Origin: Macrostomum hystrix
Taxonomy: Eukaryota; Platyhelminthes; Macrostomidae
Length of the DNA stretch: 64,000 bases
Direction of reading: 5' to 3'
Assembly (NCBI GenBank): GCA_950097015.1
Contig: CATNEN010000038.1
Coordinates: forward strand, 24,589,001-24,653,000
Position 1 is the stretch's first letter. Each line of letters starts with the position of its first letter. Below, in pieces: positions 46,548 through 58,431 of the stretch. Both the position numbers and the translations under genes were made by a program. Below the pieces are notes generated by a model, which was given only the letters and a program-made list of their open reading frames with translations, ran no database searches and was not told the origin of the DNA.

Positions 46548-49500
46548 ATGGACAAATCCGTGCATGGATCTACCAACTTCCTTTGCGTTCCATCGTCACA
46601 TTCGCGCACGTCGCCCAGAACAGAATCGGTACCCAACTCGCCGAAGCAGCAGCTGCACCAGATGCAACACCATCCATCGCCCAGGCTAAATCTCCAGGTG
46701 CATCATCCGCACCCACGGTGCAATAGCAGCAGTGGCGTCATCGGTGGAGCGAGCGTTAGTAGCGGCGGCAAAGGCAGCGGCAACGGTGCCTGTCTCGGAC
46801 GCGATCGTTCGTTGAAGGGCCGCTTTTACCGCGGTGGATTTGTGGCCTCGAGTGAACACCTGACAGATCCGGGCGTCACCAAGCAGGCCTCTTTGCCAGA
46901 CCGAATGCTGCCGCCGTCGGCAGCAGACAGAAGGGCAGCTGCCACTGCTGCCGCCTCAGCAGGCGCCGTAACAGCATCGAGAACTTCCTCTCCGGGCCTG
47001 AAGCCTCGAGCGGGATCGCAGAAGCACAGCAAGCTGCCGTTTATACGACACTTCAAGCGATTTAATAGCAGCAAAAATGTCGAAGACTGGAGCTCGGAGA
47101 CTTTCCGATCCAACTCGCTCCTGCAGGATGCCAACCGGCTTTATGAGGCGGTCGAGTACAACGACGTCGCTGCAGCTAAGGCTATCCTAGCCCGCAGACC
47201 GCTGCTAAAGAACTGCATCAACGACCTTCAGCTGAGCCCGTTAGACATGGCTCTGATTCGAGGCCACCAGAGCATGGCGCTGCTCCTGCTCAGCCAGGAT
47301 GCTGTCAGCAATCCGCGGCTGCTGCACTCCATGGAGCGCCATCTGGTGGAGACCGTCCACCGTCTAGCTGAGGAACTTGTCAGCGCCTCAGCTAAACTGC
47401 TCAGCAGATCGTCCAGCAGCAGTAGCCAGGACGCGGAAGAGGAGCTGGAGAGTCTGGAGCACAGCCACCGGCTTGCGCAGCAGCTACTGGCTGATTTTCG
47501 ACTCACGCCACCGGCCTCAATGCCCGCCTGCGTCAGCCTGGAAGTGTCCGGCCCGGAGTCTCTGAAGGTGACGGTGACGCCACAGCCGGCCTGGGCTGTA
47601 GTTCGCTACCGCATTGAATGGGCTCACACTGAGGCTTTCTGCCAGCCGCTCGGTCGTCGCGAAGTTGAAGGACGCCTGCCAAGGGCCGCCTACCAGATCC
47701 ACCGGCTGTCGCCCGGCCAACCAGTCTTCGTTCGTGTGGCCGCCTTCAATCTGATCGGCTGGAGCGCTCCGAAACCTTCGCTGCCGGCTTGCCTCGCGCC
47801 GTCGGCCTGGTGGCAGGTGTCCGGGGCGAGCTCCAGCTGCCCAAGGCCTGCCAGCCCGACAGGGGCCGAGGTGGCCGAGCTGCGCGACTCCACAGCGGAC
47901 GAGCTCACCGGCTGGCTCTTCGGCGGCGTAGAAGACATTGACCCAAACACGACGACGACATCGGCTGTGTCCAATGCTTCTGCAATTGGCGCAATGTCGC
48001 AGGGGTCGGACCATACGGGACCGTCGTCGGCAGCGATGCGATCACCGCTGCGCAAGCGCTCCAGTCTACACAAGCTCTTCTCAAGCGGTAACAAATTTGT
48101 GCGCCGCCCAAAGCAGGGTCTCTACCTGAGTGTTCTCATGCACACCGGGGAAAAGCTCCTGCTAAATGAAGATTCGCTTCCTCACACGCCTGTGGAGTCC
48201 GACTCGTTAAAGCCGGCGACGTTGCAGTCGGAGATCGGCTGGCTGAATCGGCTAATTGCAGACGGTGCTGCGCTGAGGCCGCTGGCTCTGCGGCTCGAGC
48301 GGCTCGCGGCGCCGCCGGGTTCGCAGCAGGTGCTGCGTCTGGCTCTGATACAGGCTGCGAGACGCCTGCAGGAGGCTCTTGGCACCTGCCAGCTGGGCCA
48401 GGTGAGCAACAGACCATTGATCAGATTGTATTAAATGAAACAGACAGCGAACAGGGGCAGGACTTCGCATCTCTTAGATATTTTCCAGTCTCAGGGTTCG
48501 CTACATACGATTTAATACTAACAGATAAAACTTTCGCAATTCAGATTTGCGATTTAGAGTATTAAAAACAGTTCTCAGTAGCATCAAATAGTATGTTCTC
48601 AGGAATAATGTCTGCTGAATTCGTCAGGTCTATCCGCGCATACTCGGCGAGGACATCGGGTCAGCTGTGGCTACGTCGGCTCGTTTCATAGTTCTGGTCT
48701 GTCGACTGGCCTCCACTCGCCGCGCCGACCCACCGGCCGCCTTTCGCTGGTTGTCGCTGACCTCACTGGGTCGAGCAGCGACTGAAGATCCTGTGCTAGC
48801 TGGCCATCTCGATGAAATAATCACATTCTCGACTCGCTCGCTGGTTGCCATGGATACTGGTCTCTACCTGGGCTATCTGAAGCTATACAGCTCCCTGGAC
48901 AGTGTGAGCATTCTGGTTGACAGCGGGCAGCCGAACTGCGTGCCCTGCATACGGCTGCGCACGAATTCCCACGTCAGTGAGCAGGAGTGGCGCCAGATCG
49001 CATCCAGCGAGGCCGACTTCAGCGGCACCGGCGCCAGCGGCAGCTTTCGTCGCCTACTGCGGGCTGGTCTGGATCGCCTGTGCTGCGAGCAGCTGCAGCT
49101 GAGCACTGATCGGCGCGAACTGAGAAGCCGCCTGCGCCTGTACACTGGCCAGGTGGTGCAGCTAGCTCCGCGGGTCAGTCTATTGCTGGTGTTTCCCCTG
49201 CCTGAGCAGGTGTGCGAGCCTCCCGGCGGGCTGGCGGGATCCCCTGTCCTTCCTCCGGGCTGTTCTCGCCTACCGCTGAGCCAGTTTGAGCACCTCAGTT
49301 TGAGCACCTACGCAAGTCGTTGGTATCCAGATTTGGCTTCGCTCGGAGCCCAACTGGACCTACTAATAGCCATGGCAATGCATGCCCAGCGACAAGCCTT
49401 CACAGATGCTGAACTGGCTGCTGCCAAGGCTCGTCTAGGCAGGCTGCAGTCGCTGCAGTCTCGTCAGGAGGCCGCCTGCCGTGCGCATCGTTGGCCCGCC

Positions 49501-50106
49501 GTGGTAATCGGCGCAGCGCGCGATCGCACTGGCCAGTCAAGCTGCGTGCGCCTCTGCGAGCGGCCTTCATCGCCAGCTTCGCCGATGCTGTCGCCATCGT
49601 CGCCGAGTGCGCTTGGCGCAGTACGAGGCGCTTCGGCAGGTTGTTCGGCGGCAACGCTGTCTGTGTTCTTTCCGACGCACTCGCAATTTCAAAATCATCA
49701 TCATCAACAGCAGCAGCAGCAGCAGCAGTCAACACCGTGCTCATGCGCCAGCACCATCAGAGTACATGCAGACTATGTTCCTGAGCTGGCTTCGGCCGTG
49801 GTGACTCTCCACGTGACCAATCAGATCACTGCGCGCGAGGTTTGCCACCGGGTTGTCGGTCACGTGAACAAGCTCGCCCTGTCGGCTGATCTATCTGGAT
49901 CTCCCTACTACCCGCCATCCGAGTTCGACCACTTCTGCCTCGTGGCCTGTCTGGGCGATCTCGACAGACCCCTGGGGCACGATTTCCAGCCTCTGCTGAT
50001 GCTGCAGCCGCCGTGGACTGATAGCCGGCTGTGCGTCAGGCACAAGTCTGACCTGTCGCCTGGCTGGTCAGCTAATGACGCAGATTCTGGAGTTATCGAT
50101 TTGTGA
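46548..50106 (+). CDS. ANKFN1: ANKFN1 / Wide awake-Banderuola homolog
   Basis: Two exons, 46548-48401 and 48628-50106, joined in phase 0 for 1110 residues. Homologs (vertebrate ANKFN1, fly Wake/Banderuola) are cytoplasmic scaffolds linked to cell polarity, spindle orientation and sleep-related neuronal control. Order: a low-complexity Ser/His-rich N-terminus; two short ankyrin repeats at about 200-245 (NRLYEAVEYNDVAAAKAILA; LSPLDMALIRGHQSMALLLL); an FN3-like domain at about 325-425 (VRYRIEW, FVRVAAFNLIGWSAP); the family block QGLYLSVLMHTGEKLLLNED; VAMDTGLYLGYLKLYSSLDS and VPCIRLRTNSHVSEQEW in exon 2; and a C-terminal RA-like region (VVTLHVTNQITAREVCHRVV, EFDHFCLVACLGDLDRPL, WTDSRLCVR). A CAG run at about 49708-49728 gives polyglutamine. 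It is longer than vertebrate forms because of added low-complexity linkers. A possible poly(A) signal lies at 50596. Confidence 0.9.
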
Positions 50107-51190
50107 AGATTGTGACAGCTTAAGGCTTATGCGTTCATGAGGACACTATCAAGTCACACAAACAGCTTTCCCTTGGACTAATGAGATTTGAGCTCTAACC
50201 TCTAGGCTAGAATCTTCTAATTTAGCCTAGAAGAATAGTTTCATGTGTAATTAATTGCCACTTGCTTAGTTAAAATTTGTGTACTACATGCTTGTTTTCG
50301 TGTTCAATGTATAACTGCACCTGTGATACCATAAACTGCAGCTAGATTAGACATTCAGATTTTGCTAATTAAAAGCGGCTAATACTTCATATTTTATAAT
50401 TCGACTAGAGAAGATCATAAATGTTGCTGCGCGAACCACGAAGCATGCTTGTTTTCGACTTTAAGCTTTATACACAGCTTTGGTCTTGCTTGGATATGAA
50501 GTTTATGATAAATTAACTCTGTTGATATTTTAGCATAGCATTATCTTTAAACGCCCATCATGCATATTATATAGAATTGCAACGCAGCTTTCATAAATAA
50601 ATAGTTTTGCTGATCAAAGTTTCAGAAATCTCTCAAAGATTTCTTTTTCGTGCGAACAGTAAAACAAGAACTTCTAGTCTACCAAACTGTAGTTTTGAAT
50701 TTGTCGTGCCAGGTTAGTATAGGCTAGGTCAACCTTCGCCTCCATAGAGAAGTTGACCGTATCACTTTTTGGGAAAATTGATTCCCAAGTATGGAAGGTT
50801 AGAAAAGAATGTATTATATAAGTCATCTATTAGTTAAGCTTATCGGCTTGCCACGTAGCCATGCACATAGTAGGCACGGTAGCAGACGCGTTCGTAGTTA
50901 TCCGTAGCCTAGTTACGAATAGGCACGATTTTACACACAAAAAGTATACCGAATCACTGCAATGCTTTAAGTCCGTATAGGTTAAGACGCGGTAGTGATT
51001 CATTAACTTGCCGACAGAACACGCCCACGCAATAAATTAATATTATATAAACTGCACCATATATATTCCGAACCCAATCGTTTGGGTAAAAGTGCGTCTG
51101 TTGCATACTTAGACTCGAGAAGCTAGCTAAATTTACAATTGTGCTATCTTTATTTTTTAATTAGTAGCGCCCACATGGTTTTGATTGATA
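50107..51190. other. 3' flank of ANKFN1 and intergenic DNA
   Basis: AT-rich. AATAAA at 50596-50601 could end the ANKFN1 transcript. No other gene or repeat is recognised. Confidence 0.45.
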
Positions 51191-51194
51191 AGTG

Positions 51195-52175
51195 ATAGAA
51201 TAATGCTCACCTGTGTTAGAATGATGCTCACCTGTGCTAGGAGTAATACTCACCTGTGTTAGAATAATACTCACCTGTGTTAGAATGATGCTCACCTGTG
51301 CTAGAATAATACTCACCTGTGTTAGAATAATACTCACCTGTGTTAGAATGATGCTCACCTGTGCTAGAATAATACTCACCTGTGTTAGAATAATACTCAC
51401 CTGTGTTAAAATGATGCTCACCTGTGTTAGAATGATGCTCACCTGTGTTAGAATAATACTCACCTGTGTTAGAATGATGCTCACCTGTGCTAGAATAATA
51501 CTCACCTGTGTTAGAATAATACTCACCTGTGTTAAAATGATGCTCACCTGTGTTAGAATAATGCTCACCTGTGTTAGAATGATACTCACCTGTGTTAGAA
51601 TGATGCTCACCTGTGTTAGAATGATACTCACCTGTGTTAGAATGTTGCTCACCTGTGTTAGAATGATGCTCACCTGTGTTAGAATGATGCTCACCTGTGC
51701 TAGAATAATACTCACCTGTGTTAGAATAATACTCACCTGTGTTAGAATGATGCTCACCTGTGCTAGAATAATACTCACCTGTGTTAGAATAATACTCACC
51801 TGTGTTAAAATGATGCTCACCTGTGTTAGAATGATGCTCACCTGTGTTAGAATAATACTCACCTGTGTTAGAATGATGCTCACCTGTGCTAGAATAATAC
51901 TCACCTGTGTTAGAATAATACTCACCTGTGTTAAAATGATGCTCACCTGTGTTAGAATAATGCTCACCTGTGTTAGAATGATACTCACCTGTGTTAGAAT
52001 GATGCTCACCTGTGTTAGAATGATACTCACCTGTGTTAGAATGTTGCTCACCTGTGTTAGAATGATGCTCACCTGTGTTAGAATGATGCTCACCTGTGTT
52101 AGAATGATGCTCACCTGTGTTAGAATGATGCTCACCTGTGTTAGAATGATGCTCACCTGTGTTAGAATGATGCTG
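51195..52175 (-). repeat. 21-bp minisatellite of tandem splice-signal-like units
   Basis: About 47 units. On the minus strand each is GTGAGTATTATTCTAACACA plus G. It holds a consensus 5' splice site (CAG/GTGAGT or GTGAGC), a TTCTAAC branch-point-like word and an ACAG 3' splice site. ORFs on both strands are by-products of the 21-bp period. Confidence 0.93.
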
Positions 52176-52741
52176 ACATTAACAAAATTCTACGCTGATT
52201 AATTATAATATTTAGGCTAAAAACCGGTCCAAACATTTTTAACACATCGTTGCACCTTTCGAGAGGTTCGTCAGTTTGGGAGCAATTTATCCTAATTAGT
52301 CTGCTGTTGGAACTTCAGTCTAATTGTTGGACAAGACTTATAAGCACTTATAATCGCTTAAAAGACTCGATGGATTTTGGGCACTGCTACAGACCTGCAC
52401 ACGTGCGAGGCCACGAGGGTCGAACAACGTTCAAAGCGAACCACTTCAAAGACAAACACAGCCCAGGGAACGGAACTGTTGTAATTAATTCTACACTGCC
52501 TTTCACGGATTAAATAATCACCTATGAAACAGGCGAGGACTAGCACTTAACATATTGTCTCAAAAGAAAATTAATAATTCATTGCTTCAATTCGTGCCTC
52601 TGTGAAGTGACAGAACTTTCCTCGATTTTAATGGAACGAAGAAAATCTAACGACTCAACTCATAAACGCTCGTCTATTGGCAGACTACACTCTAGAATCT
52701 ACGAGTACGAGCGAATATGTTGGAAAAAAAGTTTCGTAGAC

Positions 52742-53032
52742 TTAAAGGCCACAGACGGTCCGCATTGGCTCCCAGATTTTGATTTGGCCCTCTACCCCCG
52801 TCCTCTCATTATTACTCTACTATGGCTCCATCTCTTCCCGTCTCGTCTCTCCGTGTCTTATCTCCCACCCGTGCCTTATCTCTCCCGTGTCTTATCTCTC
52901 CTTTTCTCGTCTCTCCGTGTCTCATCTCTCCCGTGTCTCATCTCTCCAGTCAGTAGCGATTCTACGTGTCTCCACTCTCATTTCTTCGCTGGTAATCAAG
53001 GTGAACTAGTTTAAGGTTTCGAACCCCTGCTC
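52742..53032. repeat. MITE-like segment with 16-bp CTCTCCCGTGTCTCAT repeats
   Basis: Left flank GGTCCGCATTGGCTCC, an array of TCTCATCTCTCCCGTG units at 52790-52965, and right end CGAACCCCTG, matching the hAT-type terminus of the MITE at 19056-19232. It is the fourth locus of this repeat-bearing family. Confidence 0.7.
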
Positions 53033-53050
53033 TATGGTGTAATGAATAAC

Positions 53051-53098
53051 GGTTTCAGTCAAGTCTATTTATAGGGCCTGTGTGACGGTTTCAGTTGC

Positions 53099-53133
<35 letters not shown>

Positions 53134-53392
53134 TGATTACACCTGCCCCAATATGACCAGATGTGCAGCCGACAGCACAGCCGCAGCACCGCCGCAGCTA
53201 ATGCGCGGCGCATCTGAAGGCTGCTAATAGGATATAAGAATCCCAGGTACCCATTTAACAGCTGGGTGAACTGAAGCAATGCAGAGTTAAGTGTCTTGCT
53301 AAAGGACACAAATTGTTCCAGCGGAGTCGGGAATCGAACCCCCGACCTTCAAGTCGTGAGTCCGACGCCCTAACCACTAGGCTACAACCTCT
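53051..53392 (-). mobile_element. SINE family I copy with TAA tail and shared 3' extension
   Basis: Minus orientation: a 50-bp extension shared with 43886-43938, (TAA)11, ATTACACCTGCCCC, GCGGCGCATCTGAAGGCTG, then the tRNA-like head in reverse (GGGAATCGAACCCCCGACCT, CCTAACCACTAGGCTAC). The middle part carrying CAGTCCATGGACTG is deleted. Confidence 0.88.
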
Positions 53393-54349
53393 CTCTCTAA
53401 ATAATGTTTCAATTTTACGAGTGAATTTAGAGGGGTGTGTTTCAATGATGCCGATTTCGTTCTAGTTTTTCGTCGCTTTGTTGTATTTGCTTTCACCTAT
53501 GCAAGGACACAAGGACACAATAGGAATTTATGCGCTGTTTTTTACAATAATTACTAGCGCGATTTTGCTGCTGCAGCACCGAAAAAACAACAGGCCACCG
53601 ACTCTCTCGCCACCGAAAGGCCTGTCAGCGCAGGAATGGTCGATTAGGACTTTGTCAGTGCAATTTTTCAAGTCTCCATAGTTGCACATCATCATTTCGA
53701 CATCTTTTAAGACGAATCCATGCAACTCGCAATCTCTGCAAGCCGAGCTTCTCTCCTTGTAATCACGGGCCCTCTAGTGAAAGTCGGAGAGACAGGTATT
53801 ATAGGGAGACAGACGATAAGAAGATGAGATGGAATATAATTTCGGTCCTTACCCTCGGGTAATTGAGACACTTGCAGCCGAGCAGGCAAGAGGGACCAGA
53901 GCAGACCTCCTCGGCCCTTCTTTGCGAAACGCACAAGAGTTCGAAAAAGGGAGGAGGAAAAGGCCTCACCTCCCTACACTGCTGTTTTGCTAGTTGGTTG
54001 CATTGTAATTTGCATTCTAAGCCACTGCATTCGCTACTGAATAACATAGAAAAAACCTAGAGATTACTAAGCTGAGTCAGCTAGAGCAACTTCTGCAAAA
54101 CAGCATGGCTTTGCGAAAAAATAATAATACGCTCGTATGACCAAGGACCTTCTTTCAAGCCTCAAAACGCAAATATTTAAATTTTGAGGTGCAACCTACT
54201 ACTGTATCTACGATTGGAAAAGGTTTTGGGTTTACATGTGGCTACAGGGGTTCACCTGAGATGCAGGAAGAATTTAGAAGTGATTAACTAACAGTAGCAA
54301 GACTACGATACACAGGTTATTTCACTATGGGGAAGAGCACAGGGGTGTT
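53393..54349. other. intergenic, no supported gene
   Basis: Short overlapping ORFs on both strands, none with recognised motifs or splice context. Confidence 0.4.
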
Positions 54350-54715
54350 ACCTGTGTAACACCCACTCCCTACTTCATGATAGCTCCCAAACCGAATGAC
54401 CGAATTTCGTGAAAGTGCATCACGTGGATCAACGTTTTCCGCCCTTTTCGATAAACTGCATTCCAAGCCGCCCGACGACAGGATATTCGAAATATTCAGC
54501 TATTCCTGTCGAAGACCCTAACTAAAATTCCTCTGTAAAACTTTAATTTTGTTAGCAGAGAATGGATATATTGGTGGTTTTTGCCACCAGACACAACCGA
54601 CGAGAATCGTTGAATCGAGAATCTCGACGATACCGATGTTTGTGATTCTTGAAGTCGTTTAATTTAATATAGTTGAAAATGTTGGCCCGAGTTCTGGATT
54701 TTCATTGCGATTGGT
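54350..54715 (+). repeat. dispersed repeat family III, longest copy
   Basis: Shares CTCCCAAACCGAATGACCGA, TTTTCCGCCC, GGTGGTTTTTGCCACC and GTTCTGGATTTTCATTGCGA with minus-orientation sequence at 59195-59470 and with 33890-34060. Possibly a non-autonomous element; ends undefined. Confidence 0.7.
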
Positions 54716-55841
54716 AGAACATTTTGAGAGATACTGAAAGGATGTGTGGGTATTTAAAGTGCCCCGTAGTGTTTTTACTATTCAGTAAAGTCCAGCTGTA
54801 AACTATTAGTCTAGACACAATGCGAGATGATAAAATAGGGTGCAGCTGCACTGTTTCACGCACTCCTTGAACAATAGGGCCTGATTGCATTTTTACATGC
54901 CGAATAGAATGCCATAATATTCATAGATATGAAAACATTTTGCAAAAGGATAGTAGAGAGACATGCATGACGCACAGTTAAGCCAGAATGTGAATAATTA
55001 AAACGGTGCACAATCATACGTACAAATTTTCATAGACACTCTATGTACCAGATGCCCAGTTTAAATGTACAACGCCAGTTTGAGTTTGAAGCCATCCTAT
55101 AAGTGCTTTCTTGCTGCCTCAGGTTGCTGAGGTGACCGAGCGTATAATTACAAAACTTTTTTTGAAAGGCGAACGGAAACAGACTGCCTAATAATCAAAA
55201 CCTAACATAGGTAAGCCAACAAAGAGGCATAGAAACATTATTACTCAACGTGCTCAGATTTCCTCTGTAAACTATATTGCACGCACCATATGTGCCATCA
55301 TCGTGATGGACAGAAGATCAGCAGATACAGAAGCTTGAAATCCTATAGCATCAACGACATTCGACTTATCATTTCGCATTGTTTTAGTGCGCAGAATAAA
55401 TAAAGGCAGATCGAATGAAGTCCTATAAGCTTGACGTGTCCGATAAGAGTGCAATAAATATTTTTTATTGCCCCAGCTGGGCAAGTATACCCCCTATCAG
55501 TTTGACGTCCTTATAAAGATTAAGCTTGCGTGCCAAATACAGGTAAGTTATTAAACGACTTAGGCCTCCAATTGCTACGGCAGAGACAATCGCCAATACA
55601 AAAAGCATGACGCGAGAAACCTTAATTGTAACAAATATTATATGCTTGAATTCGCTGAGCATTTGTACACAGTTGAGCATTATTGCAAAAAGTTAATTAA
55701 ATCTAGCTTATATTTGCTGATCACAATCTTATTTGCACATGTCGTTAAGTATATTCGAGTTTTTTCGGATACAGATGAATATTGTAGAAACTCCAGCTTA
55801 TATAAATACCTCAAACAAAGGAACAAAACGATACTCACGAA
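54716..55841. other. AT-rich spacer, no supported gene
   Basis: Several short ORFs on both strands are AT-driven. A hydrophobic minus-strand ORF at 55465-55680 has no partner exons. Confidence 0.4.
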
Positions 55842-57608
55842 ATGGACGAAACAAAAATAGTAAAAATCCTGCAGCTCGATAACGCAGTTGAACTGAAATC
55901 TTTCTTGCTGCAAACTGAGCTGCTTAGCTTGGAGAAAAGCGATCTGTTACTGACAAAGGTTTGGACGCCGCTGCACCAGGATACAATTTAGCCCAGCGGA
56001 GATTGTGTGGAATTCTTAAAGGCGCATTCAACTTTGTTCGAGGTAGCGTTTTGCACTTTGTCTATCAACTGCTTGCACCAAATGTTGGAGGCGAGTGACC
56101 CGAATGACTTGAGCAAAATTTTGAGCAAGACATGCCCGCTTCAGTGCCTGATAAGTCAGCTAACTGTCGCCGGTGCGGATGCGACCGGACAAGATGCAGC
56201 TGTGCAGTTTCTCAACCAAATGCGCAGTCGGCACTGGGAAGTACTGCTAAGATGCATGGATACGGAGTCCTGCAATGGCTATAACGCGCTGGAGTGGGCC
56301 GTGATTCATAAACAGTTTCGTGTTGCATACTGGATATTGGACTCGCCAAGGTATCTAGTCAATGTCCAGTACAACCTCGGGCTGAAGAAGGGCACGCTGG
56401 ACTTGACTGAATACAGCTTTCCCTGGGGCGAGCGACTGTATAGAAATCCACTGAACACCCTAGCCGAGACTGTTGGCGGCGATGTTAAAGTTGAGCAGGA
56501 TGTTAAAGAGTTTATGGATTCCACAATAGTTAGCGCCTGGACTGAACATATGGCAAAAAAAGTACAGGAAGTTGGTGATTGCGAAGGTTTCTGTCACGGC
56601 TTTGTTTAAGATTCTGTTCGTCATGCTCGGCAGTATGGCATTGTACAGAAGCGTGTACTTTGGACCAAACTTTCGCGACGTGTTGTCAAGTAACTGGTCG
56701 AGACAGTGCGCAATGCTGCAAGTATTCAACATGCTATCTGAGTCTGACGGGGCATACTACACCACTTGCATTCTGTCCTACGTGAGTACGATTGTGCTAA
56801 TATCTGAAGCACTTGCTGTTTTCTCATGTGTGATCATTTATTTGTGCGTCACGAAATTTGGAACTCCAAGACGGCGGCTGATTCTTAATAGCACAGTGAT
56901 GGAGCCGATGTTCACAATGTCTCTCGTGTTCGTTGGAGCGATGCCTGTTATGTGCGTCTTCCACACAATGAAAAAAGTCCCCTATAATGAGGTGCCGACA
57001 AATATCGAAGAGTTCTGGAAGTACAGCAGCGACCATGATACGAACGGAATCAACACAACAGACTGGTTTGTCTTCATTCTTTGCTGGACCACGGTTCTGT
57101 TTGCAACCGCTTTCGAGTGGACACAGGTTGCAGATCACATGTGTCTGGTGTGGAAAACGGCAGTGACTTTTTTCAGTACTTTGACGTAGTAATCTTCGCG
57201 GCAGTTATACTCTGTTTCTGGATCATCAGTTCCATTGTGCCGTGCGAGCCGAGCTTTCTCTATGCATCGCAGAGTAATGTGCTCAGAATCTGGACTGCCG
57301 TGTACAAAGCAATCTTATTTGGCAGCATGTCGGACAGTTCTAGCAACAGGCTCGGCGTGTTTGCCATGGTGATGCACGTGCTGTTGTACTTGTTCCTCTT
57401 CAACTTTCTCATAGCCATCATGGCCGACAGGATCTCGACAATATCTGCTAACCTGCGCCACGTGGCACTTGGAAACAGGTTGAACATTACCTTCTACGTT
57501 GAGTTCAGCTTTGCGTGGATTCTGCGCTTCTTGCACAAGAAGAACCCGCTAGGAAAGAGGAGGAAAATAAAAAAGAAGCTGCTTTTAATCAGCCTGCTAA
57601 GGCACTGA
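55842..57608 (+). pseudogene. intronless TRP-like channel copy with one stop and two frameshifts
   Basis: Reading from ATG 55842 gives about 590 residues of a six-helix channel-like protein without introns. One ankyrin-like stretch (GYNALEWAVIHKQFRVAYWI) precedes hydrophobic segments: LFKILFVMLGSMALY, ALAVFSCVIIYLCV, MFTMSLVFVGAMPVMCVF, WFVFILCWTTVLFATAF, VVIFAAVILCFWIISSIV and LLYLFLFNFLIAIMADRIS. The last, followed by a basic helical tail, resembles the S6 end of TRPA/TRPV-type channels. Breaks: an in-frame TAG at 55989-55991, a frameshift in the A7 run near 56551-56557, and one in the T6 run near 57166-57171. These suggest a decaying retrocopy, or homopolymer sequencing errors plus one true or false stop. 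The exact TRP subfamily is not resolved. Confidence 0.6.
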
Positions 57609-58431
57609 AAATGTAATGACGTTCGCAGTTTAATTCTGAATTATATTTTGATGCAGCTTTCTTGCAGCAACAAGTCCTTGAAGAGCGAAGCTTCAGCGAA
57701 ATCGGAAATAAAATATAGATATGACATAGGATTCTGAAAACATGCTAGATGATTATTTAATTTAAGGTCATTTAAAACGTCCGCTGAATAAAAAACTAAA
57801 TGGATAAATTAACGTGTCGCTGCTAAATATATTTATCAAACGGAATAACTTTCGCAGCTCGTATTATGCATTGCATGCTTCACGGCAAATTTCCAAGAAG
57901 CAAAAAGTACAACATGAAGATAGGAAAACTATTTAACAAAGGTTTCTACAAAACAAATACTATTGTTTAACAATGTGAAGAGACTGAATTAAAACACTCA
58001 AATTAACTTTACACAGTTCTCAGTACAAAAACACTAAAATATGATTTCAGATTAAGCAACGGACAAATACAATACTAGTAGCTAGTACTATTATTCAAAA
58101 TCGCTTTTCGAATTGCGAATCTTCAAAACAGATGGAAAAAAAATTAAACTTGTATTTTTTACTTGCAGATACATAAATGATGTTATATTCAGCTAAATAC
58201 ATACTTTTCTCATTTGGCCCTTAAAAGGGCCGTTTTTAGCCATCAGAAATTTTTTGTCATCGTCCTGAACTCGAAACACAGTACTCGATTCGAGATCTCA
58301 TAGTTTGTTCTTGATTCTTTTTTTAGAAGTTAAAATAGCCTTTACTGTCAATTAATTGTGGGTCTAAATTAGACAACAGATAAAACGTTTTATACGATCG
58401 ATTAGCGAATCAATAAATCGAAGCTCTATTT
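57609..58431. other. AT-rich spacer between TRP-like copy and bublin-like gene
   Basis: No ORF, repeat or RNA gene recognised. Confidence 0.45.

Noticed and set aside
51161-52202. 320-330-residue repeat ORFs on both strands
   Set aside because: Produced by the 21-bp period; the array reads better as splice-signal-like DNA than as protein.
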